Made by a program: the position numbers and the translations under genes. Under the pieces are notes generated by a model, which did no database searches, was not told the origin of the DNA, and saw only the letters and a list, made by a program, of their open reading frames with translations. A stretch of 64,000 nucleotides of DNA from Colwellia sp. (GTDB taxonomy: Bacteria > Pseudomonadota > Gammaproteobacteria > Enterobacterales > Alteromonadaceae), in NCBI RefSeq assembly GCF_013215345.1, contig NZ_JABSOV010000011.1, positions 1-64,000 of the forward strand, written 5' to 3'. Of this stretch, positions 27,893 through 37,399 are shown in pieces. The number at the start of each line of letters is the position of its first letter. Position 1 is the first letter of the stretch.

Positions 27893-29404
27893 ATGTCTGG
27901 TGCAATTGAAAAAGTTGTTATTGTTGGTGGTGGAACTACCGGTTGGATGGCTGCGGCAAGCTTATTAAAATATGCGACAGATAAAAATATTACCGTCACT
28001 TTAGTTGAGTCGCCAACCATTAGTACCGTGGGTGTTGGTGAAGCGACTATTCCTAATATTGTCGATTTCAATCGTAACTTAGGCATTGATGAAGTTGAGC
28101 TGATCAAAGCAACTCAAGCGACCTTTAAGTTAGGTATTGAGTTTGAAGATTGGTATAAAAAGGGAGAGCGATTTTTTCATCCTTTTGCCGATTACGGCTT
28201 GAAAGTCGATAATGTTGAGTTTCATCATTACCTTAACAAGCTCAATCAGCAAGGTACCAAAGTTGATTTAGAAGATTACAGCTTTGCTTGTGCGCTAGCC
28301 AAACAGGGAAAATTCGCCCAACCTAACCCAAACCCGAGCAATCCACTTGCTGAATACTCATACGCTTATCATTTAGATGCAGTATTGTACGCTAAATTTC
28401 TCTGTGATTTTTCAGTGAAAAAAGGCGTTGAACATATTTTAGCCAACGTAACTGAAGTGAACTTAAATAACGACTCAGGTTTTATTGAATCACTGACTTT
28501 AGATGATGGTCGTCAGATCAACGGAGATTTATTTATCGATTGCTCTGGTTTTAAAGGGCTGTTAATTGAAGGTGCTATGGGCATTGAACTGGACGATTTA
28601 AGCCAGTGGTTACCGTGTGATAGTGCCGTAGCAGTGCAAACTACACTTGTGGGAAATCCTAACCCGTATACCCGAGCCATCGCAAAAGATTCAGGCTGGC
28701 AATGGCAAATACCATTACAACATCGTATGGGCAATGGTTACATTTATAGCAGTAAATTTACCGATGATAATGCCGCGCAAGAGAGTTTACTTGCCAGTAT
28801 TGACGGTAAAACCATCAATGAGGTACGCAAGTTTTCTTTGCCGGTAGGGCGACGTAAAGTTACTTGGCATAAAAACTGTTTTGCGTTGGGCTTGGCGGCT
28901 GGGTTTCTTGAGCCATTAGAGTCATTGGGAATTTCATTAATTCAAACGGGCATTGCTAAGTTATTAACCTTCTTTCCTGATAAATCGTTTAATAGTGCCG
29001 ATATTGCCGAAGTAAACCGTTTACAAAATTGCGAGTTAGACCGCATTGTTGATTTTCTAGTGCTGCATTACAAACTCAGCGCCCGTGATGATACTGAGTT
29101 TTGGCGTTATTGCCAGAACATGGCAATTCCCGATAGTTTAGCGCATAAAGTTGAGGTGTTTAAAAGCCAAGGACATGTGGTGATGCATGATCATGAATCT
29201 TTTGAACGCGCCAGTTGGTTGTCGATGTACCACGGCTTTAATGTGGTGCCACAGCGCTACGATGTGCGTATTCAAAATGTTGATGTGAGTGTTATTGAAG
29301 CTAAGTTGGCGCAAATGCGAAACTCAATGGCGGGCGCTGCTCAGCAGGCGATGTCGCATCAAGACTTTATCAGTAAACATTGCCGATCGCGGTGTGAACT
29401 ATAG
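27893..29404 (+). CDS. Tryptophan-halogenase-like flavoprotein 1 (PF04820)
   Basis: A 503-residue FAD-dependent halogenase-family protein. The FAD motif VVIVGGGTTGWMAAA begins near residue 8. Lys79 in ATFKLGIEF is at the exact number of the catalytic lysine of PrnA/RebH when counted from this start. The halogenase motif WxWxIP is present as GWQWQIPLQHR, and FLEPLES carries the conserved glutamate. The start MSGAIEK at 27893 is chosen because the longer reading from 27815 adds a non-homologous hydrophobic tail. Substrate unknown; homologues beside TonB receptors have no proven native function. It converges on paralogue 2. Confidence 0.88.
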   Translation: MSGAIEKVVIVGGGTTGWMAAASLLKYATDKNITVTLVESPTISTVGVGEATIPNIVDFNRNLGIDEVELIKATQATFKLGIEFEDWYKKGERFFHPFADYGLKVDNVEFHHYLNKLNQQGTKVDLEDYSFACALAKQGKFAQPNPNPSNPLAEYSYAYHLDAVLYAKFLCDFSVKKGVEHILANVTEVNLNNDSGFIESLTLDDGRQINGDLFIDCSGFKGLLIEGAMGIELDDLSQWLPCDSAVAVQTTLVGNPNPYTRAIAKDSGWQWQIPLQHRMGNGYIYSSKFTDDNAAQESLLASIDGKTINEVRKFSLPVGRRKVTWHKNCFALGLAAGFLEPLESLGISLIQTGIAKLLTFFPDKSFNSADIAEVNRLQNCELDRIVDFLVLHYKLSARDDTEFWRYCQNMAIPDSLAHKVEVFKSQGHVVMHDHESFERASWLSMYHGFNVVPQRYDVRIQNVDVSVIEAKLAQMRNSMAGAAQQAMSHQDFISKHCRSRCEL

Positions 29405-29438
29405 TTTTTTAGTGTACTTATGCTATGGAATATAAAAG

Positions 29439-29474
29439 AAAACGCGCTGCTTAGTTGATAATTAGCGCGTTTTT
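29439..29474. terminator. Bidirectional terminator between the convergent halogenase-like genes
   Basis: AAAACGCGCT and AGCGCGTTTTT form a 10-bp GC-rich stem with A-runs and T-runs on both sides. Confidence 0.85.
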
Positions 29475-29484
29475 AGTGTTAACT

Positions 29485-31002
29485 TTATTCAGGTGTGGGT
29501 GCTGGGCAGTATTTCTGTAAAAACTCATCATGGCTGGGCTGTTTTTTCACCACCTCAACAATGGCATTTTTACCAGCCGTTAAGCTCATCTTTAATTTTT
29601 TATAATCTAAAGCATCCACTGTTGGGTTATACCCAGCTGGCATTATACCCATGCCGTCAAATACCGCATACCAACTGGTGGGCTGAAATAACTCTTCAGC
29701 ACCCGGTTTTAAGCCGCCAGCAACCTTGAAAAAATCAATGCGTTGTTGCAAACTTGTTGGAATAGCCATGTTTTGACAATAAAGCCAAAATTCGGTGTCA
29801 TCGCGCTCAGTAGTGCAGTAATGTAAAATCAAAAAGTCACGGATCTCTTCATAGTCAGCGCGCACGCGGCGATTTAATTCATTAACCAATGTTTGATTGC
29901 AGTTTTTGTCAGGAAACATACGCACAAAAAAGGCCAGTGTTTTTGATACTAAATGAATCGCGGTCGACTCTAGGGGCTCAACAAAACCTTGCGCTAAACC
30001 TAACGCCAAACAGTTTTTATTCCATGCTTGTTTGCGCATGCCCGTTACAAAAGGGATCACTTTTGGTTTGGTAAGCGGCTCACCTTCAATGTTGGCTAAT
30101 AATGTCGCAATGGCTTCTTCGTCACTGCAATATTTATCACAAAAAACATAACCGTTGCCCGTTCTATGCTGGAGTGGTATGCGCCATGTCCAGCCAGCAT
30201 CTTGCGCGCGTGACGTTGTATAAGGAGTGATTTCGCCAGTATTTTTAGTTTGCACTGTTACCGCTCGGTTGCAGGGTAAATATTCAGACCAATCGTCATA
30301 ACCTGTGTTCAAAATCCCCTCTATTAATAGCCCTTTAAAACCCGTGCAATCAATAAAGAAGTCGCCAGTTATTTGCTGACCATCTTTTAAGGTAATGTTA
30401 TCAATAAAGCCGCTATCATTTTTGGCAACTGACTCTACATGACCTTCAATACGCTGTACGCCAATACTTTCTGAGAATTTACGCAGATATTGCCCCACTA
30501 ATATCGCATCTAAATGCAAAGCATAATGGGCGCTTGCTAGTGGTGTACCCATCGCATTAAACGGTAAGAAAAAGCGGTTGTGATCAGACAGGACTGACTC
30601 AGGTGAGTGCGCCATTAACGGGGTTTTATCACCTTCTGCTTTTGACTTTAACCAACACTGATAAAAATCATGTCCATCAATTTCCTGCCCTAATACGCCG
30701 AAAGGATGAAAATAGGCATGATCTTTTTTACGCCAATTTTCAAAGCGAATACCCCATTTAAAACTCGCTTGAGTGGCTTTAATAAATTCAGCTTCATCTA
30801 TGCCTAAGCTACGAATGGTATCAAGAAGCGGCGGTATAGTGGCTTCACCGACACCAATAATGCCGACTTCTTTAGACTCAACTAGCGTAATGTTAACATC
30901 GCTATCTTTAAATATATTACCCAGTGTGGCGGCAGCTACCCAGCCAGCGGTTCCACCACCAACAATAACAAAATTTTTAATGGCATCTTGTGTGACTTGC
31001 AT
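29485..31002 (-). CDS. Tryptophan-halogenase-like flavoprotein 2 (PF04820)
   Basis: 505 residues, paralogous to genes 1 and 3. FAD loop FVIVGGGTAGWVAAA, catalytic-type Lys82 in ASFKWGIRF, WxWxIP motif as GWTWRIPLQHR, and FVEPLESTAI. Cytoplasmic, no signal peptide. GGA lies 8 nt before the ATG. It is the last gene of the apparent transcript TonB receptor - halogenase 3 - halogenase 2 (33 nt behind gene 3). All key halogenase residues are retained, so enzymatic activity is plausible, but its substrate and link to sugar use are unknown. Confidence 0.88.
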   Translation of the reverse strand: MQVTQDAIKNFVIVGGGTAGWVAAATLGNIFKDSDVNITLVESKEVGIIGVGEATIPPLLDTIRSLGIDEAEFIKATQASFKWGIRFENWRKKDHAYFHPFGVLGQEIDGHDFYQCWLKSKAEGDKTPLMAHSPESVLSDHNRFFLPFNAMGTPLASAHYALHLDAILVGQYLRKFSESIGVQRIEGHVESVAKNDSGFIDNITLKDGQQITGDFFIDCTGFKGLLIEGILNTGYDDWSEYLPCNRAVTVQTKNTGEITPYTTSRAQDAGWTWRIPLQHRTGNGYVFCDKYCSDEEAIATLLANIEGEPLTKPKVIPFVTGMRKQAWNKNCLALGLAQGFVEPLESTAIHLVSKTLAFFVRMFPDKNCNQTLVNELNRRVRADYEEIRDFLILHYCTTERDDTEFWLYCQNMAIPTSLQQRIDFFKVAGGLKPGAEELFQPTSWYAVFDGMGIMPAGYNPTVDALDYKKLKMSLTAGKNAIVEVVKKQPSHDEFLQKYCPAPTPE

Positions 31003-31035
31003 ACGTTTTTCCAGTGATAGTAGGTTGGGTTTAAA

Positions 31036-32571
31036 TTAAAAATTGCTTTTATATTGGCAATGTAGCGTTAAAAACTCATGGTGACTTGGCGATTTATCGA
31101 CTTGCGATTGCACCATCGTACGCATTTTTTCTAGGTGTTCAGTTAAGTAATCAGCGTCCATCTTGTCTGCACGTTGATCATAACGGTCAGGCATAAAGTT
31201 AAAACCATTAAATATAGCTAACCAACTATCACTACCAAATATTTCCCATGGGTAGCGCACGATAGTACCGTCTTGTTTGAATTTGTGCATTTTATCTTGC
31301 AAGGTTTTCGGGATATCCATATCACGATAATACTGCCACATAGGACTATCAGTGCGCTGGTTTATTTTATAATGCAAAATAATAAAGTCGCGTACTCGTT
31401 CATATTCTTGCGCATTAACCTCGTTAAAGCGTTCGACATCTTGCACATTATATTCAGGCAAGCTTTTATTAAAGGTTAATAATATTTTATCAATCGCGGT
31501 TTCAACTAAGGCAATGCTGGTGCTTTCTAATGGCTCTAAAAACCCTGAGGCTAAACCAACAGCAATACAGTTTTTATTCCATGCCTTTTTACGTCGACCT
31601 GGGGTAAAAGAAAAACTGCGTGGTTCATGCAGTAATTCACCATCAATATTGCTTAATAAGCTTGCTTTGGCGTCTTCATCGCTACTGTATTTACTGCTGT
31701 AAACATAACCATTGCCCATGCGATATTGTAATGGTATTTGCCATTGCCAACCGGCTTTTTGCGCTTGCGCTATGGTACAAGCTATTGGCGCTTGTGTGCT
31801 TCTACTTTGCACGGCAATGGCTCTGTCGCATAATAACCAGTGGCTCCAGTCGTCGTAACCTGTCTTTAATGCGCCTTCAATTAACAGCGCTTTAAAGCCC
31901 GAACAATCAATAAATAAATCCGCTGTTATATTGCGACCATCTTGAAAGGTTATGCTGTCGATGTCGCCCGTACCTTTGTTGATTTGAGCTTGCTCGATAA
32001 AGTTATCAACTATTTCTACCCCTTGTTTAACCGAGTAGTCTCGCATTAAATTGGCAAATAGTACGGCATCAAAATGTAAGGCCCAATCGAATACATCCAA
32101 TTGACTTGTAGGCGTTTCTGCGGGAAAGAAGAATTTATTCTGCTGCGCTAAATTTACACCCAGCGAGTAATCACTTAAATCACTGGGGTGTTTTTTTTGT
32201 GCTTTAAGCCAGTAATGATGAAAAGGCACTTCTTTAGTTCCTTGACCAAATAAACCAAAGGGGTGAACAAAACTATTACCGTCACCTTGCCAGTCTTTAA
32301 ATTCAATACCTAATTTACAAGTGGCATTGGTGGCTTTAATCACCTCTATATCGCTGAAACCGAGTTTTTTATAAAAACGGCGCAAGGTCGGAATAGTCGC
32401 TTCGCCGACTCCAATGGTACCGAGTTGAGAGGATTCAACGACCGTGATTTTTGGCGTATGCTGGGGGAACTGTGTTTTAAAGTGATGACTCAGTGCTGCG
32501 GCTGTCATCCAGCCTGAAGTACCGCCGCCAACAATGACCACAGATTTAACTAATTTAGAGCCAATATTCAT
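31036..32571 (-). CDS. Tryptophan-halogenase-like flavoprotein 3 (PF04820)
   Basis: 511 residues from ATG 32571, which has AAGG 7 nt upstream; a longer reading from 32592 would put that site inside the gene. FAD loop VVIVGGGTSGWMTAA, Lys86 in ATCKLGIEF, WxWxIP as GWQWQIPLQYR, FLEPLESTSI. It is second after the TonB receptor, separated from it by 230 nt that contain a terminator-like hairpin, and is followed closely by paralogue 2. The three proteins share the core IDCSGFK-LLIEGA region, so they are old duplicates with retained active-site residues. Confidence 0.88.
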   Translation of the reverse strand: MNIGSKLVKSVVIVGGGTSGWMTAAALSHHFKTQFPQHTPKITVVESSQLGTIGVGEATIPTLRRFYKKLGFSDIEVIKATNATCKLGIEFKDWQGDGNSFVHPFGLFGQGTKEVPFHHYWLKAQKKHPSDLSDYSLGVNLAQQNKFFFPAETPTSQLDVFDWALHFDAVLFANLMRDYSVKQGVEIVDNFIEQAQINKGTGDIDSITFQDGRNITADLFIDCSGFKALLIEGALKTGYDDWSHWLLCDRAIAVQSRSTQAPIACTIAQAQKAGWQWQIPLQYRMGNGYVYSSKYSSDEDAKASLLSNIDGELLHEPRSFSFTPGRRKKAWNKNCIAVGLASGFLEPLESTSIALVETAIDKILLTFNKSLPEYNVQDVERFNEVNAQEYERVRDFIILHYKINQRTDSPMWQYYRDMDIPKTLQDKMHKFKQDGTIVRYPWEIFGSDSWLAIFNGFNFMPDRYDQRADKMDADYLTEHLEKMRTMVQSQVDKSPSHHEFLTLHCQYKSNF

Positions 32572-32701
32572 CAGATAACCTTGCTTTTTCACACCGATAT
32601 CATGGTGTGTTTTGGGTGTTAAATTAAGTAATAAATCTATCAGGTAAGGTATGTAATTCTTGATTTAAAACAATATTAATTATTTAATAGTGATTAAAAA
32701 C

Positions 32702-32733
32702 AAAAAACGTCATAATTTCTTGTGACGTTTTTT
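32702..32733 (-). terminator. Hairpin between TonB receptor and halogenase-like gene 3
   Basis: AAAAAACGTCA and TGACGTTTTTT form an 11-bp stem with T-run on the reverse strand. It would end or attenuate transcription after the receptor gene, reducing expression of the two flavoproteins behind it. Confidence 0.75.
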
Positions 32734-32801
32734 AATCAGTTTATATAAGCTAAGTAGCCTTAATAAAAGAACTACTTAGTAGAGCTTGTTTAACTTTTCA
32801 A

Positions 32802-35800
32802 TTAGAAAGTTACACGAGCACCAACAGTCCAGCGCGCTTCATATTCGTTGCGGTACGCTTTTTGGTCTGAGAATTCAAGATAAGTCTGTTGAACTTCTTC
32901 CAAAATATTTGAACCAAATACATAAATATCAGCATAGTCAGTTACTGAGTAAGTAGCACTGAAATCAAGTTGTGAATAAGTATCTTGATAAAGTGATTGA
33001 CCGCCAACAGCACCTTGTGAGCCTTGCGTGATTAAACGCGGGCTACGAGAGTTCCATGCGAAACGTGTTGAGAACGACTCTTGCTCATACCATAAAACAA
33101 AGTTGTAAGTATCTTTTGACATGCCAACAAATGGTAAGTCACCGCCATTAACATCTTTGTTTTCTTGAGAACTATCAGTAAAAGTATAGTTAGCATCAAT
33201 ACCCATATTGTTAAGGAATGCAACATCCATAAAGTCACTAAAGGCAGCTTTAGCGCCTAATTCAAGACCGTTTACACTACCACCAGCGCCTTGTACTTGA
33301 GTAGTGAAAGGCCAAGGACCACGTTTGATGCCATCTTCATCAGGCTCATCTACTAATATTTCACCGCCTTCGGTAAAGCTTTCGATATCAATGTTGAACG
33401 CTGAAACGAACATCATAGAAGCGTCGCCGTTATACCACTCAGCAGTTAGTGATAAGTTTTCTGAGCGCCATGGGTTCAAGCTTGGGTTACCCGTTAAGTT
33501 ACCGTTAACTACGCGTAAACAGTTACAGTCAGCATTAATTACTTTACCCACTGTTTTACCACCACCCCAACTTGCAAGATCTAACGACTGCATGTTTTTA
33601 GAGTAAGCACCACGGAAGATAATATCATCAGTTGCAGCAACCGCTACGTTTAATGAAGGTAGGTAATCAGTGTAACTGCGATCAGTTACCGCATCACCAA
33701 TATCAGGACCTAAACCAGAATGTGGTAAGTTAGTACCTGTAAGGTTTTGCTTAACATAAAGGTCGGTTTCGATAACTTTTAAACCAAAGTTACCACTAAC
33801 AATGCCTTGTTCGAAGTTAGCTTGTAAGAAATAAGTAAATTCGTTTAAACCTACATCGTAAGTTGCGCCACCATTTTCAGTACGTTGCACGTTACCAAAA
33901 GTATCTAGGTGGAATTGACGAGGATCACTAAAGTTACTTGGATCAATTGCCCACATGGTAGGAATACCTTGCACGCTACCAAAGTTAGAAATTTCGCTAA
34001 CCGTAGTATGTTTATCTAATGCCGTTGGCGCTAATAAAGTATAAGGAACCCAAGTACCTGCAGCAATCGTTTCGCCATCGTGTTCAGCATCTACTTCTAA
34101 GTATTCACCTGCAGCAGGGTTACCTTCACACGTTGATGTTGTATGGTATTGATCGACCGCTTTCCATTGCGCGATATCACAGCCATCACCAAAGGTAGAG
34201 GTATAAGTAAATTGGTCGTGATCTACTTCACGTTCCATGTAACGAACACCAAAATCTACGCTAGTAATAAATGGCATATCATCAAATTCATAATTCCACT
34301 TAGTACTAAAAGTATTGATTTCAGCTCTATCGTCAGTATTACCTTCAGATGAGAATGCACCAACATGGTATGAATCTAAGTTACCCATGTAAGCGGCAAC
34401 ACTTTGCATACCTTGACCGCCGCCAACCATTTGATCGAAACCACTAAATACAGGGCTTTCACCTTGAGCATTGTAGCGAATTAAGAAATCAGCGTCAGCG
34501 ATACCGCCGGGTGCGAATGTTCCGTAACAACCACCACTTTCACCAACAATTGTATCATCAGCACCACAGTTTTCTGTTTGGGTAAATTGACCAGGGCCTG
34601 TTACTAAACTTGTGTGATCGATATTAAGCATATCGCCTTCACCGTAACCATGACGCATGCTTGACTCAGCACTTGCTCGTGTCATACGTACTTGACCTGT
34701 TAAGTTGCCGCCATTGTTGTAGTTTAATTCTAAGTTAAAGTTTTTCGAGGTTTCTTCGTTGTTGTTGACCTGAGTAAAGGTCTGCATACGCCAAGGTTTT
34801 AAGTTAAAGTCATTAACTGCGCCCCAAGCATTGCCTTCTTCATCGGTGAAAGTATCACCCGTCCAGCTATCGGCATTTGCTGGTAACGCATAGTCGTTAA
34901 ATGAATGCCAACGGTTGTTTTGTGAGAAACCTTGACGGTTATTGAATCTGTCTTGGTTAGTGTAAAACGCATCAAATGTTAATTCGAAACCTTCACCTAA
35001 TTCGGCTTGGAAAGAGAACTGGTAACCTTGACGTTCACGAGTTTCTTCTTTATTAAATGCAGCAAAACCTTGTGGTACTACGTGACGAACAGGGCCACTT
35101 TCTGGACCAGCTCCCCAAGTATGACTGTTGTTTGCTGCGCCAATACCGCCATTTTCAGAGGTATCGAAGTAACCGTTATAATCGGTTGCTAACGTTACTT
35201 CTTGGGTAACGGCAGAAAACAACACACCAAAACGGTCGCTGTTATAGCTTACTAAACCGTTTAAGTTTGGATCTACTTCTTGGCTAATAGAACCTTGAGT
35301 TACATCAGCACCAACGTTGAATACCCAACCGCTGTCCATATCAAATGGGCGACGAGTATGTAAGTCAATTGAACCTGAAATGCCACCGGCAGTGCGGCTA
35401 GCTTCAGATGATTTATAAACATCAGCACCTGAAAATAATTGTGATGGTAAATCACCAAAGTTAGCACCTGATGAATCAATAGTGGTAGCACTTAAAAAGA
35501 CTTCACCATTTAAAGTTGAGCCAACTTGAGGTAAACCACGTATAGCAATAGTACCACCTTCACCAGCGGTACGCTCTACTTGCACACCCGTAATACGTTG
35601 TAATGAATCAGCAATAGTAACATCTGGTAACTTACCAATGTCTTCTGCAGCGATACCATCAACCTGTGAAGTTGCGAAACGTTTGCCGTTGATGCTGGCT
35701 TTAGTACTGCCACGGATACCAGATACTTGAATTACTTCAATATCGTCTTTATTTACTTCAGCAGCTTCTTCAGCGGCCATAGCATATGAGCTAACACCCG

Positions 35801-35861
35801 TTGAAAAAACTAGCGCAATACTTGTTGATAACAAGCTCTTTTTAAAATTTTTATTTGGCAC
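32802..35861 (-). CDS. TonB-dependent receptor, TIGR01782-type
   Basis: A 1019-residue outer-membrane active transporter. It starts at GTG (35861) with AAGGG 6 nt upstream. A signal peptide ends near AMAAEEAAE. The TonB-box-like IEVIQVSG is followed by a plug domain (about 55-170; ADSLQRITGVQVER, GTIAIRGLPQVGSTLNGE). The long barrel ends with aromatic F (WTVGARVTF). Large receptors of this family import oligosaccharides in Alteromonadales. In this locus the cargo is probably chitin oligosaccharides or GlcNAc polymers; this is context-based. Site B lies 114-142 nt upstream. No SusD partner, as expected outside Bacteroidetes. Confidence 0.93.
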   Translation of the reverse strand: MPNKNFKKSLLSTSIALVFSTGVSSYAMAAEEAAEVNKDDIEVIQVSGIRGSTKASINGKRFATSQVDGIAAEDIGKLPDVTIADSLQRITGVQVERTAGEGGTIAIRGLPQVGSTLNGEVFLSATTIDSSGANFGDLPSQLFSGADVYKSSEASRTAGGISGSIDLHTRRPFDMDSGWVFNVGADVTQGSISQEVDPNLNGLVSYNSDRFGVLFSAVTQEVTLATDYNGYFDTSENGGIGAANNSHTWGAGPESGPVRHVVPQGFAAFNKEETRERQGYQFSFQAELGEGFELTFDAFYTNQDRFNNRQGFSQNNRWHSFNDYALPANADSWTGDTFTDEEGNAWGAVNDFNLKPWRMQTFTQVNNNEETSKNFNLELNYNNGGNLTGQVRMTRASAESSMRHGYGEGDMLNIDHTSLVTGPGQFTQTENCGADDTIVGESGGCYGTFAPGGIADADFLIRYNAQGESPVFSGFDQMVGGGQGMQSVAAYMGNLDSYHVGAFSSEGNTDDRAEINTFSTKWNYEFDDMPFITSVDFGVRYMEREVDHDQFTYTSTFGDGCDIAQWKAVDQYHTTSTCEGNPAAGEYLEVDAEHDGETIAAGTWVPYTLLAPTALDKHTTVSEISNFGSVQGIPTMWAIDPSNFSDPRQFHLDTFGNVQRTENGGATYDVGLNEFTYFLQANFEQGIVSGNFGLKVIETDLYVKQNLTGTNLPHSGLGPDIGDAVTDRSYTDYLPSLNVAVAATDDIIFRGAYSKNMQSLDLASWGGGKTVGKVINADCNCLRVVNGNLTGNPSLNPWRSENLSLTAEWYNGDASMMFVSAFNIDIESFTEGGEILVDEPDEDGIKRGPWPFTTQVQGAGGSVNGLELGAKAAFSDFMDVAFLNNMGIDANYTFTDSSQENKDVNGGDLPFVGMSKDTYNFVLWYEQESFSTRFAWNSRSPRLITQGSQGAVGGQSLYQDTYSQLDFSATYSVTDYADIYVFGSNILEEVQQTYLEFSDQKAYRNEYEARWTVGARVTF

Positions 35862-35974
35862 GATAGACCCTTAACATGTTGTTTTTATTTATATATTTTA
35901 GTTATAGATTATTAGTTATACTGCATATTATTTAAGCACTACCATTTTGACCTTTCCTTTAGTGCAATAGTGAC

Positions 35975-36003
35975 ACTTTTCTATTATATCTAGATACTTT
36001 CCT
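35975..36003 (+). promoter_or_regulatory. Paired AraC-type box, site B (upstream of TonB receptor)
   Basis: ACTTTTCT at 35975 and ACTTTCCT at 35996, a 21-nt period. Extended halves are acACTTTTCTAT and gatACTTTCCTAT. Relative to the receptor gene the repeat points in reverse (AGAAAAGT), as it does for the transporter and the kinase. Confidence 0.7.
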
Positions 36004-36020
36004 ATCGTTTATCGAGTGCA

Positions 36021-36039
36021 AATGTCGAACGCTGTCATT
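36021..36039. promoter_or_regulatory. NagR-like half-site upstream of TonB receptor
   Basis: CGCTGTCATT at 36030-36039 matches one arm of NagR-type operators and the nagX palindrome core; the left arm AATGTCGAA is only loosely symmetrical. It lies 18 nt beyond site B. Tentative. The rest of the 36040-36287 interval shows no recognised site. Confidence 0.3.
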
Positions 36040-36287
36040 TTTGTTAGACGAAAAAATAATAGCGGAATCCAGTTGTTACTTGTATATACAGATATAAATA
36101 GAGGGTGGTGATTAAGCGCCTAAGTGGAATAAAAAATAACGACTAACAAGAGGGCAACATGTGTAAGGTAAAACTTGTGGTCAATATTCAGTTTACTCGT
36201 AAAAAGGTTAAAAAATAACTCAACGGGATCAAAATATATGCCCATTATTTTTGTAATACGCTTACGAAAATTTCCCTCATGAGCTAA

Positions 36288-36512
36288 GAGTTTGCTTATT
36301 CTGTTGATAATAATAAGCGAGTGAAAATTATTGTTGCTGTAAGCATTGGGTGGTTAGGCGCGTATATTATTGGTGGTTATACTGCTGTGTTATGGAGCGA
36401 TTCAATTCAAGGCATTATCTTGTTTGTTAGTTTTATTACACTCTTATTGATTTTATTGTCGGGCAGCGGCCTTTATTTATGGTTGAAATATACAATGAAC
36501 ACCCATAAATAG
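36288..36512 (+). pseudogene. Probable remnant of a sodium:solute symporter
   Basis: A short open frame (GTG 36321; open back to 36288) encodes 63 residues with two hydrophobic helices. The segment IIGGYTAVLWSDSIQGIILF resembles the conserved SSF-family stretch GG-x-AV-x-WTD-x-IQ around transmembrane helices 4-5. A whole SSF protein has about 500 residues, and no other part is visible nearby, so this looks like a fragment left by deletion. It could instead be a real small membrane protein; there is no clear ribosome binding site. Confidence 0.5.
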
Positions 36513-36529
36513 TACCTAAACAGAGCTGT

Positions 36530-37399
36530 TTATAAAGGCGATGGATTTTTAATGCTTTCTCTAAACTCGGTCGGGGTAATGCCTTTCACCATCAAAAAAT
36601 GTCGATTAAAATTAGATGCATTATTAAAACCGCACTGGTCGCATATTGCTGAAATTAAAGTATTAGTATTAATCAATAGTTTACAGGCTTTTCCTATGCG
36701 TAATTGGGTAATAAACTGATTTAAGGTTTTTTCGGTACGTTGTTTGAAAAATCGATGAAAGTGATTGGTGCTCATATGAGCAATTAAAGCCAAATCATCA
36801 GCTCTAATCACATCAGTATAATGTTGGTAGATATAAGTAATGACGTTATCGAGTTTATCGACTGAAATGTCTGTTTTATTACTAAAGGTAAAAAAACTGC
36901 TTGATAAAACTTGGTAATTTCTATCATTAGCCATCAACGTTAATAGTTGAAGTAAAAGGATATACCTTTCAATAGGCTCGGCACTTACCATCGCTTTGAA
37001 TAATATTAAGGATTGTTTGGTTGTAGTAGGGCTATATTCAATTCCCCGTAACGACAGCGTTAACATTTTAGCTAATACGGCCAATTCAGGGTTTAACCTA
37101 ACTAAGTTATCTAACCAGATTGCAGGGATTTGTGCGACATAGATGATTAAATTCTTTTCATTATTTATTGGCTTCGCTTGCCAACTGTGCGGCAAGTTTG
37201 GACCAAGTAAGACAAGATCTGCTTGATTATAATAACTAACGTGATCGCCTATATGTTTTGAACCTTCGCTATTTAACGTTAAGCAAATCTCATATTCAGT
37301 ATGGTAATGCCAATTAAACTCCTTTAACGGCAGCTCAAAAACATCAAAGCGCCAAGAGCAATTATCTGAAGGGATCATTTTGCCACATTTAGGCTTCAT
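36530..37399 (-). CDS. AraC-family transcriptional regulator 1
   Basis: A 289-residue regulator. The N-terminal cupin-like sensor domain (about 20-110) contains FNWHYHTEYEICLTLNSEG and LVLLGPNLPHSWQ, a metal/sugar-binding-type HxH pattern. The C-terminal double helix-turn-helix (about 190-285) has YTDVIRADDLALIAHMS, FHRFFKQRTEKTLNQFI and the family signature region CGFNNASNFNRHFLMVKGITP. It is a close paralogue of the regulator at 39059-39916. The two flank the deacetylase gene. I infer that it binds the 21-nt-spaced ACTTTTCT pairs in this locus; direct repeats of that spacing suit AraC dimers. Confidence 0.92.
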   Translation of the reverse strand: MKPKCGKMIPSDNCSWRFDVFELPLKEFNWHYHTEYEICLTLNSEGSKHIGDHVSYYNQADLVLLGPNLPHSWQAKPINNEKNLIIYVAQIPAIWLDNLVRLNPELAVLAKMLTLSLRGIEYSPTTTKQSLILFKAMVSAEPIERYILLLQLLTLMANDRNYQVLSSSFFTFSNKTDISVDKLDNVITYIYQHYTDVIRADDLALIAHMSTNHFHRFFKQRTEKTLNQFITQLRIGKACKLLINTNTLISAICDQCGFNNASNFNRHFLMVKGITPTEFRESIKNPSPL

